Below are positions 20,310 through 29,679 of a stretch of DNA of 64,000 nucleotides, in pieces. The stretch is from the NCBI GenBank assembly GCA_051294375.1, contig JBJCIZ010000207.1, forward strand, positions 92,389 to 156,388, read 5' to 3'. Under the pieces are notes generated by a model. That model was not told where the DNA came from. It saw only the letters and a list, made by a program, of their open reading frames with translations, and searched no databases. Every line of letters starts with the position of its first letter. The stretch's first letter is position 1. The translations under genes were made by a program, and so were the position numbers. The DNA comes from Paraspadella gotoi (Eukaryota; Chaetognatha).

Positions 20310-20760
20310 GAATGAAGGAGCGAAAAACAAAGTAGTCTTCAAAATTCACATGAGACAATGGGAGGCGGCGATGACTCAACCTGGTGTCACCGCCCAGATG
20401 CGTCATCAGGAACTACGCCACTGGTTCGGCGGTCTCGCGCGATTGAAACTCCAAAAGTATTTTCATCGGACTGATTATTCGGCGGCCGTAGATGAAGCCG
20501 TTGCAATGCTTCATCAGGAATTTGGACGACCCGACGCCTCGCCTCACGAAATGCTAAAAGATTGTTTAGCCGGTGGTAAGGCAACGGAAGCGACGGAGAT
20601 CGACGAGACCATTACGCATCTAGAGAATATCGCCGGCATCGCAGAGGCAAAGGACCGAATGCGCGATTTGAACCGCGACACGGTTATCTCAGATTCTCGA
20701 CGCAAAGTTTCCTCAATGGAAAGACAAATTCGCAGAGGAAAATTCGCAATCGGTCTTTAG
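20302..20760 (+). CDS. BEL gag capsid-like domain (Pao DUF1759-like)
   Basis: This 152-residue frame overlaps the previous one by 8 bases. The pattern VVFKIHMRQWEAAM ... MRHQELRHWFGGLARLKLQK ... SAAVDEAVAMLHQEFGRP resembles the helical capsid region of BEL/Pao gag: W/F position, a 'glGgLA' turn, then an LxxxFGxP helix. It would form the particle shell. The stop at 20758-20760 comes before the zinc-knuckle part, which lies across the Penelope insertion, so another frame shift is needed to reach it. Confidence 0.65.
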   Translation: MFRNEGAKNKVVFKIHMRQWEAAMTQPGVTAQMRHQELRHWFGGLARLKLQKYFHRTDYSAAVDEAVAMLHQEFGRPDASPHEMLKDCLAGGKATEATEIDETITHLENIAGIAEAKDRMRDLNRDTVISDSRRKVSSMERQIRRGKFAIGL

Positions 20761-20879
20761 AAATGGACGTAAACTTACGCTTTACGAATTTATCGAATTT
20801 TTGAAAATTCACCTTGTTGCGGTTAAAAAAAAAAGGTAGCGACGACGGCTGCCCCCGTCAACGAACGGTGGGGGCATCG

Positions 20880-21295
20880 AGGATCAGCAAAGAGAAACGA
20901 GTGCCACAGACTCGTTCGATTCATCTGACGCAGCCGATCCTGCCCAACCGGAGTTGCAAAAGAAAAAGCGATGAAAGACGAGCATAACTGAAACAAAGCC
21001 CACGGCGCCTCTCCCAGAAGCCGATTGTGCCTACATAACAGCCAATGGCCGACTTATCCGGCCATTCAGCCGGTGCAGCCGCCGATTCAACAGGCGGCGG
21101 CTACATCTGCTCCCCAGATCCAGATGGTGACGAATACGCCAGGAGTTCCAATGTATACCTCAACGCCGACCCGTTGGCAACTCCGCATTGCTATTTTGTG
21201 GACAAGACCATATGATCTGGGAGTGTACAGGCTATCAGGCACTCGGCGTCCAGGCGAGAGCCGACTTAGCGGCAGGCCGACGATTATGTTTAAAT
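20880..21295 (+). pseudogene. BEL gag region between capsid and zinc knuckle, broken
   Basis: Fragments such as PIQQAAATSAPQIQMVTNTP (about 21085-21145) read as a Gln/Pro-rich linker. The segment ends in CRL-type residues and Leu/Asn codons at about 21270-21307, where the first cysteines of the zinc knuckle should be and where the Penelope-like element enters. Confidence 0.45.
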
Positions 21296-21307
21296 GTTTA
21301 ACTCCTA
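21296..21307 (+). repeat. 12-bp target-site duplication of the Penelope-like element, left copy
   Basis: GTTTAACTCCTA; the identical 12 bases occur at 23833-23844 on the other side of the element. Confidence 0.85.
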
Positions 21308-21879
21308 GAGAGAGCAAAGAATTTGAATTTTAACAACGATTTTTATTAATAGTTGGACATGTTTCGGCTTGTTTAGTTCAAGCCTTCATCAGCATATGAC
21401 ATTCAATAATAAATTTTGTGCAAAAGAAGAGTGTGAAGAGAGAGAGAGGGGTAAAAGTTTTTCCAACAAAGTGGTGAGACAGAATAGTGGTCAGATGTGA
21501 GGACAGGTTGAAGGTGAGGGCAGATTGAGTGAGTTGTGAAAAGAAGTGAAACTTGTTAAAGAGAGAGAGAGAGAGAGAGAGAGAAAAAAATAAAACAACA
21601 GAGATAAATAAATAATAAAGATACATTTTTTGCAATGTACAACAAAGATAAAGAAGTTTGAAAAAACTAACATTGGTGAAATTTAACATTTAACTAGTGA
21701 ATAAATAAGTAATTAGCTAAGGGATAGTTAAGTGAAAATGAAATATGAAAGAAAGTAGTTTTTAGTTTTAGTTGATAATTAGGAGATTAAGAAAGTGAAA
21801 TTCAAGGGAAAGAAAGAGCTCAAAATGAGCTGGCCCCCCTTGTTTTATGCAAATGAAGGACAAGGACGATGAAGACGGG

Positions 21880-22350
21880 TCATTGGCGTGTCAGTGGCTG
21901 AGAGGAGAGTACGACCGAACTGATGAATGCCGGATTGGGAAGCGATCCTTGCGGAAAGATCCCCAGGGCTACTCTGTCTCTTTGGCCTGATACGCCTGCC
22001 GGCTGCCCTCTTCTCGCCTGCTGACGAGGTGGGCGGTTGTCCGTTCTTGCCACTTTTGTGACAGGAGTGACGGACTCCTCTCCCTCCTCCTGAAGCCGTC
22101 GTTTTGGGCGACGCTCAGTCCGCAGAGGGAGGGGCTGAGTTGCTGCATTTGAGGGGAGAGGCATCGTTTGCCCATTGCCTGCGCAAGGGTCTTTGCCTGT
22201 CTCGTTGAGTGGAGATAGGGGATTCATTGTGCGGCGTGGTGGCGGCGGGGCCTCCACCACGCTTTGATAAGCAAATCATAGCTTGGAGGGAGATCGAATC
22301 GTCCTTCATCACGGTTCAAAGAGGGCTCGAGGGCTTTGATGTAAATTGCC
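21880..22350 (-). CDS. Penelope-like element: C-terminal tail and 3' extension of the ORF
   Basis: Directly after the GIY-YIG domain the minus strand reads KALEPSLNRDEGRFDLPPSY (about 22325-22270), the typical terminal 'PSLNRDGGR.xLP' block of Penelope-like proteins. Pro/Arg-rich sequence follows to 21880 in overlapping frames. One or two indels split the frame. The biological stop is therefore uncertain. Confidence 0.6.
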
Positions 22351-22352
22351 TC

Positions 22353-22808
22353 TCAAATACCTCTTGAGAACCAGTTTGGGTCATGGGACAGCACGAGACA
22401 GTCTGATTCCCTGAACAGATGGCCTGTGTCTGCCGAATGTTCAGCAATTGCGGACAAATAGTGACCTCGGGCGTCACGGTAAGGTTTTTTGTGATGTTGG
22501 AATCGATCTGTCAGAGACTTTCCTGTCTCTCCCACGTATGCTGCTGCACAGGATTGGTTGCCCACCCCTGCACAGGCCGCCCAGTAGACGGCTCCTGATG
22601 TTTTCGGTCTGGGGATTTTATCTTTTGGTTTCACCAATTGCTCACGTAGGGAGCCGCGGGCCGTCACTGAAGTGGAGATCCCCTTGCTAGCCACCAGTGC
22701 TTCAGTGATCCCCTGATGGTAGGGGAGGGACAAGTGCCACGTTCCTTGGGCGCTTCTGCTTATCTTCCACTTGCGCTGTGGTGGGCGCGGTCGGCTCTTC
22801 AGCAGCAA
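22353..22808 (-). CDS. Penelope-like element: GIY-YIG endonuclease domain
   Basis: The 151-residue minus-strand frame includes GAVYWAACAGV, AYVGETGKSLTDRFQHHK and AIAEHSADTGH. The Y-V-G of YVGETG is the second half of GIY-YIG, the R of DRFQHH the catalytic Arg, and H/E further on complete the nuclease core. In Penelope-like elements this domain nicks target DNA to prime reverse transcription. It is separated from the RT by a linker that includes LREQLVKPKDKI. The domain is complete at residue level and its frame is open. Confidence 0.85.
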   Translation of the reverse strand: MLLKSRPRPPQRKWKISRSAQGTWHLSLPYHQGITEALVASKGISTSVTARGSLREQLVKPKDKIPRPKTSGAVYWAACAGVGNQSCAAAYVGETGKSLTDRFQHHKKPYRDARGHYLSAIAEHSADTGHLFRESDCLVLSHDPNWFSRGI

Positions 22809-23832
22809 GCTCCCGTTCTGCCTCCTGGGGGGTGGAGGTAGAACCTGCGTCAGCGGTTACTTGGACAGCCCCTGGTTGGCCACTGTCCTCAGCCAGGCGC
22901 GGCCGATACCTAGCCTTCTCGAAGGCCCCAATGGGTAGCCATTGATCGCCAAGGCTCTTTTGATGTGCTCAAGCTCGGCGGCCTGAAGCTCGGGGGTCGA
23001 CGGAATCAGTGCAGCTCTCCTGTAAGGGATCTGACCGTGGCGAGCTTGTGAGACAAGGGAGCATGTGAGATGAAGGGAATGTATTGGTCCGTGTGGGTCG
23101 GTTTGCGATATACATCGAGCATTGGAATTGACCCATTCACCTCCCTCTCACATGTCCACTTGATCCGCACATGGATGTTGTTCAGGTGGTTTAGTAGATC
23201 CTCAATGAGTCTTTGCGCACAGCCAGAATGGTATCGTCTGCTTTCCGATACCAGAAGAGGACTGACTCTGCCCCATGCAACAATCGAAAAGAGGCCAAAG
23301 CTTCCACCTCATAGTCCTCCATATAAAAATCTGCCAGAGGACTTGACGTTGATTTGCCCATCCCTAAGCCACCAGGCTGGGCATAATATTGTCCATCGAA
23401 CCTGAAGTACGCCAGTTCCAGGTCGAGCCGCAGCAATTGCCATGATATCATCCAATTGGATTGGCGTACGCTCTTCCCGGTCTTCCCTCAAGCGGCGCTC
23501 TGCGGAAGCTAACGCCAAGTCTTGGGGAATGTTCGTAAACATGCTTTGTAAATCGCACGAGACCAAGAGATGAGTATTGGGCACTTTGTGATGCTGCAAC
23601 TTTTCTGTCAGATCAAGAGAATTTCTGAGGTGGTGTTGGTTACCAACCACCGGAGTGAGTATGCGACCCAACTCCTTCGACATTCCATTGAAAATGGAAT
23701 TGCGGGCTGAAACGATCGGGCGTAATGGTAAATCGGGCTTATGTACCTTCGGCTGACCGAAGAACAAAGGAGGCTGCGTTGAGTCAGGATTGACTCTGTG
23801 AAATACTGACGGGGAGCAGTATTCACGTATTC
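22809..23832 (-). pseudogene. Penelope-like element: reverse transcriptase, frameshifted
   Basis: From the right end, FFGQPKVHKPDLPLRPIVS (about 23767-23710) is the first RT motif of Penelope-like elements. LLVSCDLQSMFTNIPQDLAL (about 23565-23505) is motif A with the first catalytic Asp. FDGQYYAQPGGLGMGKSTSS (about 23395-23340) is the Q..G motif B. FWYRKADDTILAV (about 23255-23215) is motif C, where RYVDD is expected but K-A-D-D is read; both aspartates remain. The frame changes near 23400, between motifs A and B. About 300 further bases to 22809 hold the thumb and linker in broken frames. Confidence 0.8.
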
Positions 23833-24260
23833 GTTTAACTCCTAATCATTTAGCAATTAGATGTAGATCTAGTGTACCATGTAATCAGTGCAGGGGAAAT
23901 CATCATCCCATGCTGCACGGCGCGGCGCCGGTGCCCCGACAGATCCCGGTTAATCAGGTGGCACAATATCAGCCACAACTGGTTTATGTTCAAACTCCTG
24001 CTCCCGCTCATGCTACACCTACCTTTTTTCAATCCGCTCCCTCCTCCTATGCTGTTTTTTCTCCTCCCCAGCCCCTTCAGAACCCTGGGACGGCAGGGAG
24101 GACTGGCGGATTCAGATCAAACGAGACCAATGACGACGGTTCCCATGCCCCCGGCAGCAGCAGCGACACCAGCAGCGATGCCCACTCCGCAAGCGGGAAC
24201 AATCAACAGTTGACTAGCAGTTGCGTCCGCTCCTGGCAAGGCGACCTTTCGTCCTGTCGT
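23833..24260 (+). pseudogene. BEL gag zinc knuckle and linker, downstream of the Penelope insertion
   Basis: From the duplicated target site the plus strand reads CLTPNHLAIRC and then PCNQCRGNHHPMLH (about 23837-23915). This is the second half of a C-x2-C-x4-H-x4-C knuckle and the following 'C.kC..rHH.llH' unit typical of BEL/Pao gag. The first cysteine lies on the other side of the insertion. A Pro/Ala/Thr-rich linker in two frames (23872-24213, 23910-24314) leads to the protease. Confidence 0.7.
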
Positions 24261-24505
24261 GCCAGTCGTCGTCGAGATGAACGGACGCAAACCCACGACT
24301 TATGCAATGATTGATAGTGGCTGTAATTGCTGCGTATTGAAAGAAAACATTGCCAACGATCTAAGTATAACTTGCAATGATGTAAAAATGAGAATTCGAA
24401 CTTTAGATAGTGATGTTATTGTAGACAAGAAAGTTGCTGATTTTAATATTGAACCACTTAATGGAAATTTTTCTCTATCAGGAAAGCGATTGTGGGATGT
24501 TTACT
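24230..24505 (+). CDS. BEL aspartic protease
   Basis: The frame includes RPVVPVVVEMNGRKPTTYAM and then IDSGCNCCVLKENIAND, with catalytic D-S-G at 24313-24321. This is the Pao-type retropepsin pattern (LLDSGs..sFI...a..L). About 90 residues, with DSDVIVDKK and FNIEPLNGNF as later strands. The following pol piece begins 14 bases before this frame closes, in another phase, consistent with one indel in a former continuous frame. Confidence 0.75.
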
Positions 24506-25277
24506 GACTTTGGAGGACGACCTCCCCCCGTGCGATGAAGATGTGGTCGACAAGCCTCATCTCAAGGGGGTAACGTTCCCCAACCTCCCTGACAAGGAGG
24601 TCGGCGTGCTCCTCCCGGCAAACTACGCCTACACTTGGATTGATGGAGAGGTTCGACGAGGTTCGCGAGACCAGCCGGTAGCCATCAATACGATGTTCGG
24701 CTGGACTTTGATCGGACCCAGAGATGGGAAAAGCGGCGATGACGTGGATTGCGCACGCATGACCGTCAAGTTTGTTGAAGATTTACTAATTGTACATAAA
24801 TATATCGTTGACTTACTCGACGACTTTCATTTAGTACAGTCGATGCAAAAGATGGTGAAAGATTATCGGTTTTGCGACTTCCGTAAAACAAAAAACAGTG
24901 AAATGTTGCGAGTCTCAAACAATAAGCCCAACAACTTTGTCGACAACCGTGGCGCCAACCGACAACAGATCCTTTCTCGAAAACCAAAACCCTTGCTCAG
25001 CTCCTTCCTTCCCCCTCGATGCCGGAGCTCATTCCGGCGGGGGAGAACCATTTTCAGCAAAGACGAGAACCAACCCACGATCTTTGAAAGAGAGGAGGCG
25101 CCCAAGTCCGCGCCCCCGCCGACTTACGGCGAGCCAGACGCGGCCTGGCGCTCGTCAGAAAGAACATTGAAGCTGATTCTGTCGCGACATCGCAGCCAAA
25201 GACCGGAAATTGTCCATGGACGCTGTTGTATTATAGACTCATTTTTAAAATTTTATCCATTTGTTTTTATCTATTAG
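24492..25277 (+). CDS. BEL pol start: Pao pre-RT region, then unrelated or degraded sequence
   Basis: The first 100 residues contain DKPHLKGVTFPNLPDKEVGV and QPVAINTMFGWTLIGPR, the very conserved block between protease and RT in BEL/Pao pol. After about residue 120 the match stops: the RT core (YxDD), RNase H and integrase never appear. Instead come Ser/Arg/Pro-rich residues to 25277. I infer a large internal deletion with the junction near 24850-24900. Without pol the copy could move only with enzymes from another element. Confidence 0.75.
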   Translation: MGCLLTLEDDLPPCDEDVVDKPHLKGVTFPNLPDKEVGVLLPANYAYTWIDGEVRRGSRDQPVAINTMFGWTLIGPRDGKSGDDVDCARMTVKFVEDLLIVHKYIVDLLDDFHLVQSMQKMVKDYRFCDFRKTKNSEMLRVSNNKPNNFVDNRGANRQQILSRKPKPLLSSFLPPRCRSSFRRGRTIFSKDENQPTIFEREEAPKSAPPPTYGEPDAAWRSSERTLKLILSRHRSQRPEIVHGRCCIIDSFLKFYPFVFIY

Positions 25278-25801
25278 CTTGGAGTATCCTTCTTGAAACG
25301 TTCGATTTTATCATTTAAAGATTAGTTCCCCTTTTTTTATTGTTTGCTCAACTGGTCGTTCTCTACTAAGAAATTTGACGCGTACGCTCAAAAGAAAATT
25401 TTATTTCGACAATCTCGTGACATGGTTAAAATTCATTGTGTAACACATTGCAAAAAAAATAATTTATTTACTTTGATATTGTGACATTCAAACGTTAGAA
25501 AGATTCAATCACATAACTGTAAAAGAAGGTACAGTTTTTTGACAGGCATTGAAAACAATACGGATAAACAATATTTTCTTCCTCTCCCTTTTCTTATTTT
25601 TTTTCAGTTATTTCTACACTTTATTTATTTTTTCTTTCTTATCTTTGTCTTATTTCTCCCTTTCCACCTATCTTGATTCTTCTCTTCCCCTTTCTTGATT
25701 CTTTCTCTTCCTCTTGGGCCATGCTTTACACTGCCCTTCCAGATCAGAGCGGTTTTCGTTGGAGTTTTTCCACCGCTCTGATGGAGCGCTGGAGGTGGGG
25801 G
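25278..25801 (+). other. BEL 3' non-coding region with polypurine tract
   Basis: AT-rich, no gene seen. The final bases GGAGGTGGGGG (about 25791-25801) form the purine tract that primes plus-strand synthesis and abut the right LTR. Confidence 0.65.
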
Positions 25802-26334
25802 TGTAGAGATATGTCCTCCTTTTCCCCCCCCATTTATTTGTTTGCCTTTTGTTATTACCGTTTCTGCCGATAGATGCCTCTTTTCTTTTCTTTACAAGAT
25901 TACACTCCTCTTTTCTTTTCTTACCAGATATACTAGGCCCTATGTAGATACGTCACCAAACTGCCTTTTACGAGGCTCAGGACCTTCATGTCACGTCACG
26001 TTACTCTTTTGATACCGTTTCCAGACAGTCATTGTGGCCATAGACCACGCTTGGGACTTGTGGATGCGCTTGTGGTCGGACTTTCACTCCGTCATAGACT
26101 CGTGGACGGACTTGTGGTCCATACCATTCGACCACACTCGGGTGACGACAGCCTAGCCAATTACTCCACATCACGGTGAGCCGACGTTTCCGGCGCACGC
26201 GCAGCGGCGCCAGACGCGGCCACGCCCACTTCGGGAGGCTTCAGCGAGGTACGTGGAGGACGACGGTCCTCCGTAGCGGCGCGACGGCGGTCAAGCTGAG
26301 GCGGCTACACGGGCACACGGCAAGTGTTCGTACA
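25802..26334 (+). repeat. BEL 3' LTR
   Basis: See the 5' LTR. Followed at once by TAAGG, the right copy of the target duplication (26335-26339). Confidence 0.92.
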
Positions 26335-26783
26335 TAAGGGTTTAACTGATTAATATTCACAATGATGTTTAAAAATCAATTAATATTAAAATTACTAATA
26401 GGACGGGGTAACGATAATAAAATTCTAAAATAGACCGACTTTTCGTTTCTCTTCGATAATCAAATAATAACCATTGCTTTGTAAAATTACAAATAATTCA
26501 AAATTTCAAAATTGAAAAATATTTACAATAAATACTAATAATAATGGGATATCAGCTGTCAGAACCACCGCCGAGGATGCTGATGGACGAAGATGGATAA
26601 AGATAGGTTCTGGCAGTTGATTAGGTCGAACAGCGGGAATTTTGTTGTTTTTTGTTGTTGTCGTTGTTATCGTTCTTCTTTTTGTCGTTGCAGCATCTTT
26701 CTCAGCACTACAGCGTATGTAGGACGACTGTTGGATTCGTAAGGCTTGTTGGAGATTTTTTTTGTTGTCGGCCTCAAAAATCT
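26335..26783 (-). other. Gypsy-2 sequence 3' of pol, interrupted by the BEL insertion
   Basis: AT-rich, no coding. It continues on the far side of the BEL element as 17661-17821, which ends at the Gypsy-2 3' LTR. Confidence 0.5.
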
Positions 26784-27515
26784 CTACATTGGCTCAGATC
26801 TTTCATTTTCGAGGTTGTTGTTGTGGATTTCGTCTTCTCCTTTCGTAGATGGAGTCGTCTTGCGTGGAGGGCTGGGAGAATGTGATGCTGGAAGGAAAAA
26901 AAGTAAAGGGGACTGGGGTAGGTCGGGGGAAGGTTGGGAAAGATTTTGGGTAATTTGGGTAATTTGGGTAGGGGTAGGTGAAGGAGGTGGAGGAGAAGGT
27001 GACGTCGCTCTTTGATTATGCGAACGCGTTGTTCTCGTAGTTGTAGCGGGTTGTCTCGTTCTGATTCCGGGTTTTCGACCTGGAGCTCTCCTCTGACGTG
27101 CCTCTGGGGTGCCGACCTCCACATCCTCGTCGCTAACCCATGCTGGTTTGATTCTAGCAATGTTAATCGTTGCGCGACCGACGCTTGGTATTTCCACAGT
27201 CATATTTAATCCATTTTTATGGATTATGCGAAAGGGTCCTTCGTATGGAGGGACGAGAGGGGGTTGGACGCCTGCCCTTCTGACGAAGACATACTTTGCG
27301 GACTCTAGGTTCGCCGGGAGGTGCACTGCCGGCTGTCGGTGGGCTGATGTTTCTGTTGGCTGAAGACTTCTAAACGAAGTTTCAATTACCTTTTTTCTTC
27401 GTTGTCGATTTAATTTGTCGTTGTTCGTCTGAGCGTCACCGAGTATGTCGCCGGGGATGCCGATACCCTCGCCGAATACGAGGTCGGCTGCAGAGGCTCC
27501 AATGTCTTCTTTCAC
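26784..27515 (-). CDS. Gypsy-2 integrase C-terminal region
   Basis: The 243-residue minus frame begins MKEDIGASAADLVFGEGIGI, the end of the integrase core ('kedlg.s.AelvyG..lrlPg'). It continues with YVFVRRAGVQPPLVPPYEGP/FRII, the GPFRI fold of the integrase C-terminus that binds DNA and target. The tail is Arg/Pro/Ser/Thr-rich with ITQITQ repeats. The stop is at 26784-26786. The segment that should carry the second Asp and the catalytic Glu is missing upstream (see next feature), so the enzyme cannot be active in this copy. Confidence 0.8.
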   Translation of the reverse strand: MKEDIGASAADLVFGEGIGIPGDILGDAQTNNDKLNRQRRKKVIETSFRSLQPTETSAHRQPAVHLPANLESAKYVFVRRAGVQPPLVPPYEGPFRIIHKNGLNMTVEIPSVGRATINIARIKPAWVSDEDVEVGTPEARQRRAPGRKPGIRTRQPATTTRTTRSHNQRATSPSPPPPSPTPTQITQITQNLSQPSPDLPQSPLLFFLPASHSPSPPRKTTPSTKGEDEIHNNNLENERSEPM

Positions 27516-27529
27516 AGTGGTTCTGATCG

Positions 27530-28117
27530 CTAAAACTTGTCGACGATGGTGAGCAGATGGGAGATGCCGTTGGACTTGGGCATCTTCACCAGGTCGAGGT
27601 TAAGGTGTTGGAATCGGCGAGCTGGTACTTCGAAATTGCCTATTTCGGGAACTGTATGTTTGTTTATTTTTGCTCGTTGACAACTTATACAGTTACGTGC
27701 CCATTGGGAGACGTCTTGCCTCATTCCAGTACACACAAACTTTGCAGCGACTGCCTTTTGAGAAGCATCAACTCCAGGATGTCCTCGTCCATGTATTATG
27801 TCAAATATTTTTCGACGCCAGGCCGTTGGAACAAAAGAACGCGCGGGACCATTCAAAATATCGACGAGTAGTTCATAGTCTCCGACTTTTATTTTTCTGA
27901 AGGAGAGGCCGGAGTGGGCGTCCTCTGCGATCCTCTGAAACTCTGGGTTGAGGGTTTGTTCCTTGGCAAGTTGCTCAATGTCCACTTCGAAGTTTGTTAG
28001 TGACGCTATGACAGCGTTGACGTCTTCAAGTTTATCAGATTTGATTGGTCGATCAAGTTTCTCGCCGCTTGGCGTCGACGTTGACGCTGGTGATAACGCT
28101 GGCTTTGGTGCTGGCAC
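27530..28117 (-). pseudogene. Gypsy-2 integrase N-terminal zinc finger, core deleted
   Basis: Near its end the 195-residue frame reads IFDIIHGRGHPGVDASQKAV and CISCQRAKINKH, the HHCC zinc-binding domain. LNLDLVKMPKSNGISHLLTI follows, with the first catalytic Asp, and VDKF. There it stops and the frame 27515 onward begins with sequence that in related elements lies about 100 or more residues later. Both the second Asp and the Glu of the DDE triad are absent. The N-terminal 60 residues are Ala/Ser/Thr/Pro-rich linker from RNase H. Confidence 0.8.
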
Positions 28118-28319
28118 TGACGTTGACGCTGAAATTGACGCTGCGATTGGAGCTTGTTTTTGCGTGATGACAGAGATTGATTCTGCTGTCGATGTTGACG
28201 CTTTAGTCTCCTCTTTTTTGTCGCCTTTTGTAATTGACGTTGTCGACGCGGCGTTAGAACGAGAGAGGGCGTCGGCAACGACATTTGCCTTGCCCTTGAG
28301 ATATCCTACATCCGTTGTA

Positions 28320-28790
28320 AATTCAGCGATTGCTGATAGTTGGTACGATTGTAGTCTGGGGCTCAGTTTTTTTTCGTATGGCGGAGACTAAACTCTGGTG
28401 GTCCGTGTAAAGGGTGAAGGCGCGGCCTTTGACCCAATGGCGGAAGTGTCTCACTGCCCTAAAGGCGCCGTAAAGCTCTCTATCGAACGGTGGCCAGAGC
28501 TTTTCTTGGCAAGTTTCGCGGAGAAGAAGTCTAGGGGCTCCCAGCCCTTCGGTCCTCGCTGCTCCAGAACGGCGCCGACGGCGTGGTCTGAAGCATCCGT
28601 TGTGATGCACAGTTGTGCTCCAGTACGAGGATGATGGAGAAGGGCTGCGGAGATTAATCTCTCCTTGATGCCTCAAACGCGTTTTCGCAGTCTGTCGTCC
28701 AGTTCAAGGCTTTCGGCTTTCCACTTAGAGCTTCATATAGTGGTGCGCAGCGGTGAGCGACTCTTGGGATGAAACAACGATAGTAGTTAA
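28320..28790 (-). CDS. Gypsy-2 RNase H
   Basis: On the minus strand FDRELYGAFRAVRHFRHWVK (about 28490-28430) carries the catalytic Glu. TLYTDHQSLVSAI (about 28420-28380) carries the TDH motif Asp. Upstream sequence in another phase (TTDASDHAVGAVLEQRG-like, about 28610-28560) holds the first Asp. This is the standard RNase H of Ty3/Gypsy pol, following the RT directly. A one-base frame change lies between the first Asp and the Glu. Confidence 0.75.
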
Positions 28791-29671
28791 TCATCCCAAG
28801 AAATCGTTGAAGCTCTTTGATCGACGTTGGTCTCGTGGTTTCTTGGAGAGTTTTTACTCTCTGGAAGAGGTCGTACTCCGTTTCGATCGACAAGAAAACC
28901 GAGAAACTCAAGCGAGTCTTGGCCCAGTAGACATTTTTTGGTGTTAACCACCAGTCCGTTCTCGTCGGGAGCCTTGAAGACTCTTTCCAGGTCTTGGAGA
29001 TGTTCCTCGGGCGTTGGCGATGGCATGAGGATGTCGTCCAAGTAGATGAAGGTATGTCTCCTAATATCTCCTAATGTCTCCTAATGTCTCCTAATATGTG
29101 ATCCATCAGCCGCTGAAAGTCCTGTCCGGCGTTTTTAAGGCCGAACGGACAGCGGGGGAACACATAGGCCGAAGGTCGTTATCACGGCCGTCTTCTTTAC
29201 ATCCTCTGGATTCATCGGGATTTGGTGGTAACCTTTGAGCAAGTCTATTTTCGAAAAAATAGTCTTGCCCTCCATTTGCGAATTGAAATCCAAGAGGAGC
29301 TTAACTGGATATCTGTCGTCGATGGTCTGGGCGTTGAGACAGCAATAGTCGCTGCAGCAACGCCACCCTCCATCCGGTTTCGAGACGACGTGGAGCGGGG
29401 ACGACCACTCCGATTTTCCATGCTTCGCGATCCCGAGGGAGACCATTTTCTCCAGTTCTCTTTTGGCCATGGCCAGCTTTTCCGGGTCGAGGCGACGCGC
29501 TAGTGACTGGCACGGGCGCCCTTCCGTCGGTATAGAATGGGTGACGCCGTGGCGTGGCTCCATTTCAAAAGTGGGCGTCGAAAATGAGGGGAAGGACTCC
29601 AATAGCTTATAGTACTTCTCGCCTTTTCTATCTACGAAGTTGACGTGTGCAGCAGTCTCCTTTGAAGTCAA
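28791..29671 (-). pseudogene. Gypsy-2 reverse transcriptase with a small tandem duplication
   Basis: 29671-29135 encodes lead-in and motifs: VVSKPDGGWRCCSDYCCLNA (motif 1 region), FSKIDLLKGYHQIPM (motif A, catalytic Asp), TAVITTFGL. Then 29134-29040 is disturbed: a 10-base unit TTAGGAGACA (minus strand) is repeated about four times inside the LMDHILGDI stretch at 29057-29097. Beyond it, TFIYLDDILMPSP (motif C, YLDD intact) and LEFLGFLVDRNGV follow to 28790. All catalytic Asp residues are present. The duplication breaks the frame. Confidence 0.82.
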
Positions 29672-29679
29672 CGCCGCGA

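Larger units (their letters stand above)
21308..23832 (-). mobile_element. Penelope-like retroelement, 5'-truncated
   Basis: 2525 bp flanked by the 12-bp repeat GTTTAACTCCTA. Minus-strand coding shows a Penelope-type RT and then a C-terminal GIY-YIG endonuclease, the arrangement that defines the GIY-YIG-bearing Penelope-like elements. The RT starts at the GQPKVHKP motif with little upstream coding, so the 5' part is missing, as is common for target-primed insertion. The 3' untranslated part (21308-21880) includes a (GA)n tract at about 21560-21585. Confidence 0.88.
17827..26334 (+). mobile_element. BEL/Pao LTR retrotransposon, pol-deleted, with nested Penelope-like element
   Basis: LTRs of 547 and 533 bp (17827-18373 and 25802-26334) start TGTAGAGATATGTCC and end GTGTTCGTACA. 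They are flanked by a perfect 5-bp target duplication TAAGG (17822-17826 and 26335-26339); 5 bp is usual for BEL/Pao. A purine tract GGAGGTGGGGG directly precedes the right LTR, fixing plus orientation. Inside are a gag with a Pao-type capsid region and zinc knuckle, a DSG protease, and the start of the Pao pol region. RT, RNase H and integrase are absent, so the copy is defective. A Penelope-like element interrupts gag. Confidence 0.9.

Noticed and set aside
26652-28911. Plus-strand frames such as 27948-28391
   Set aside because: Antisense shadows of Gypsy-2 pol.
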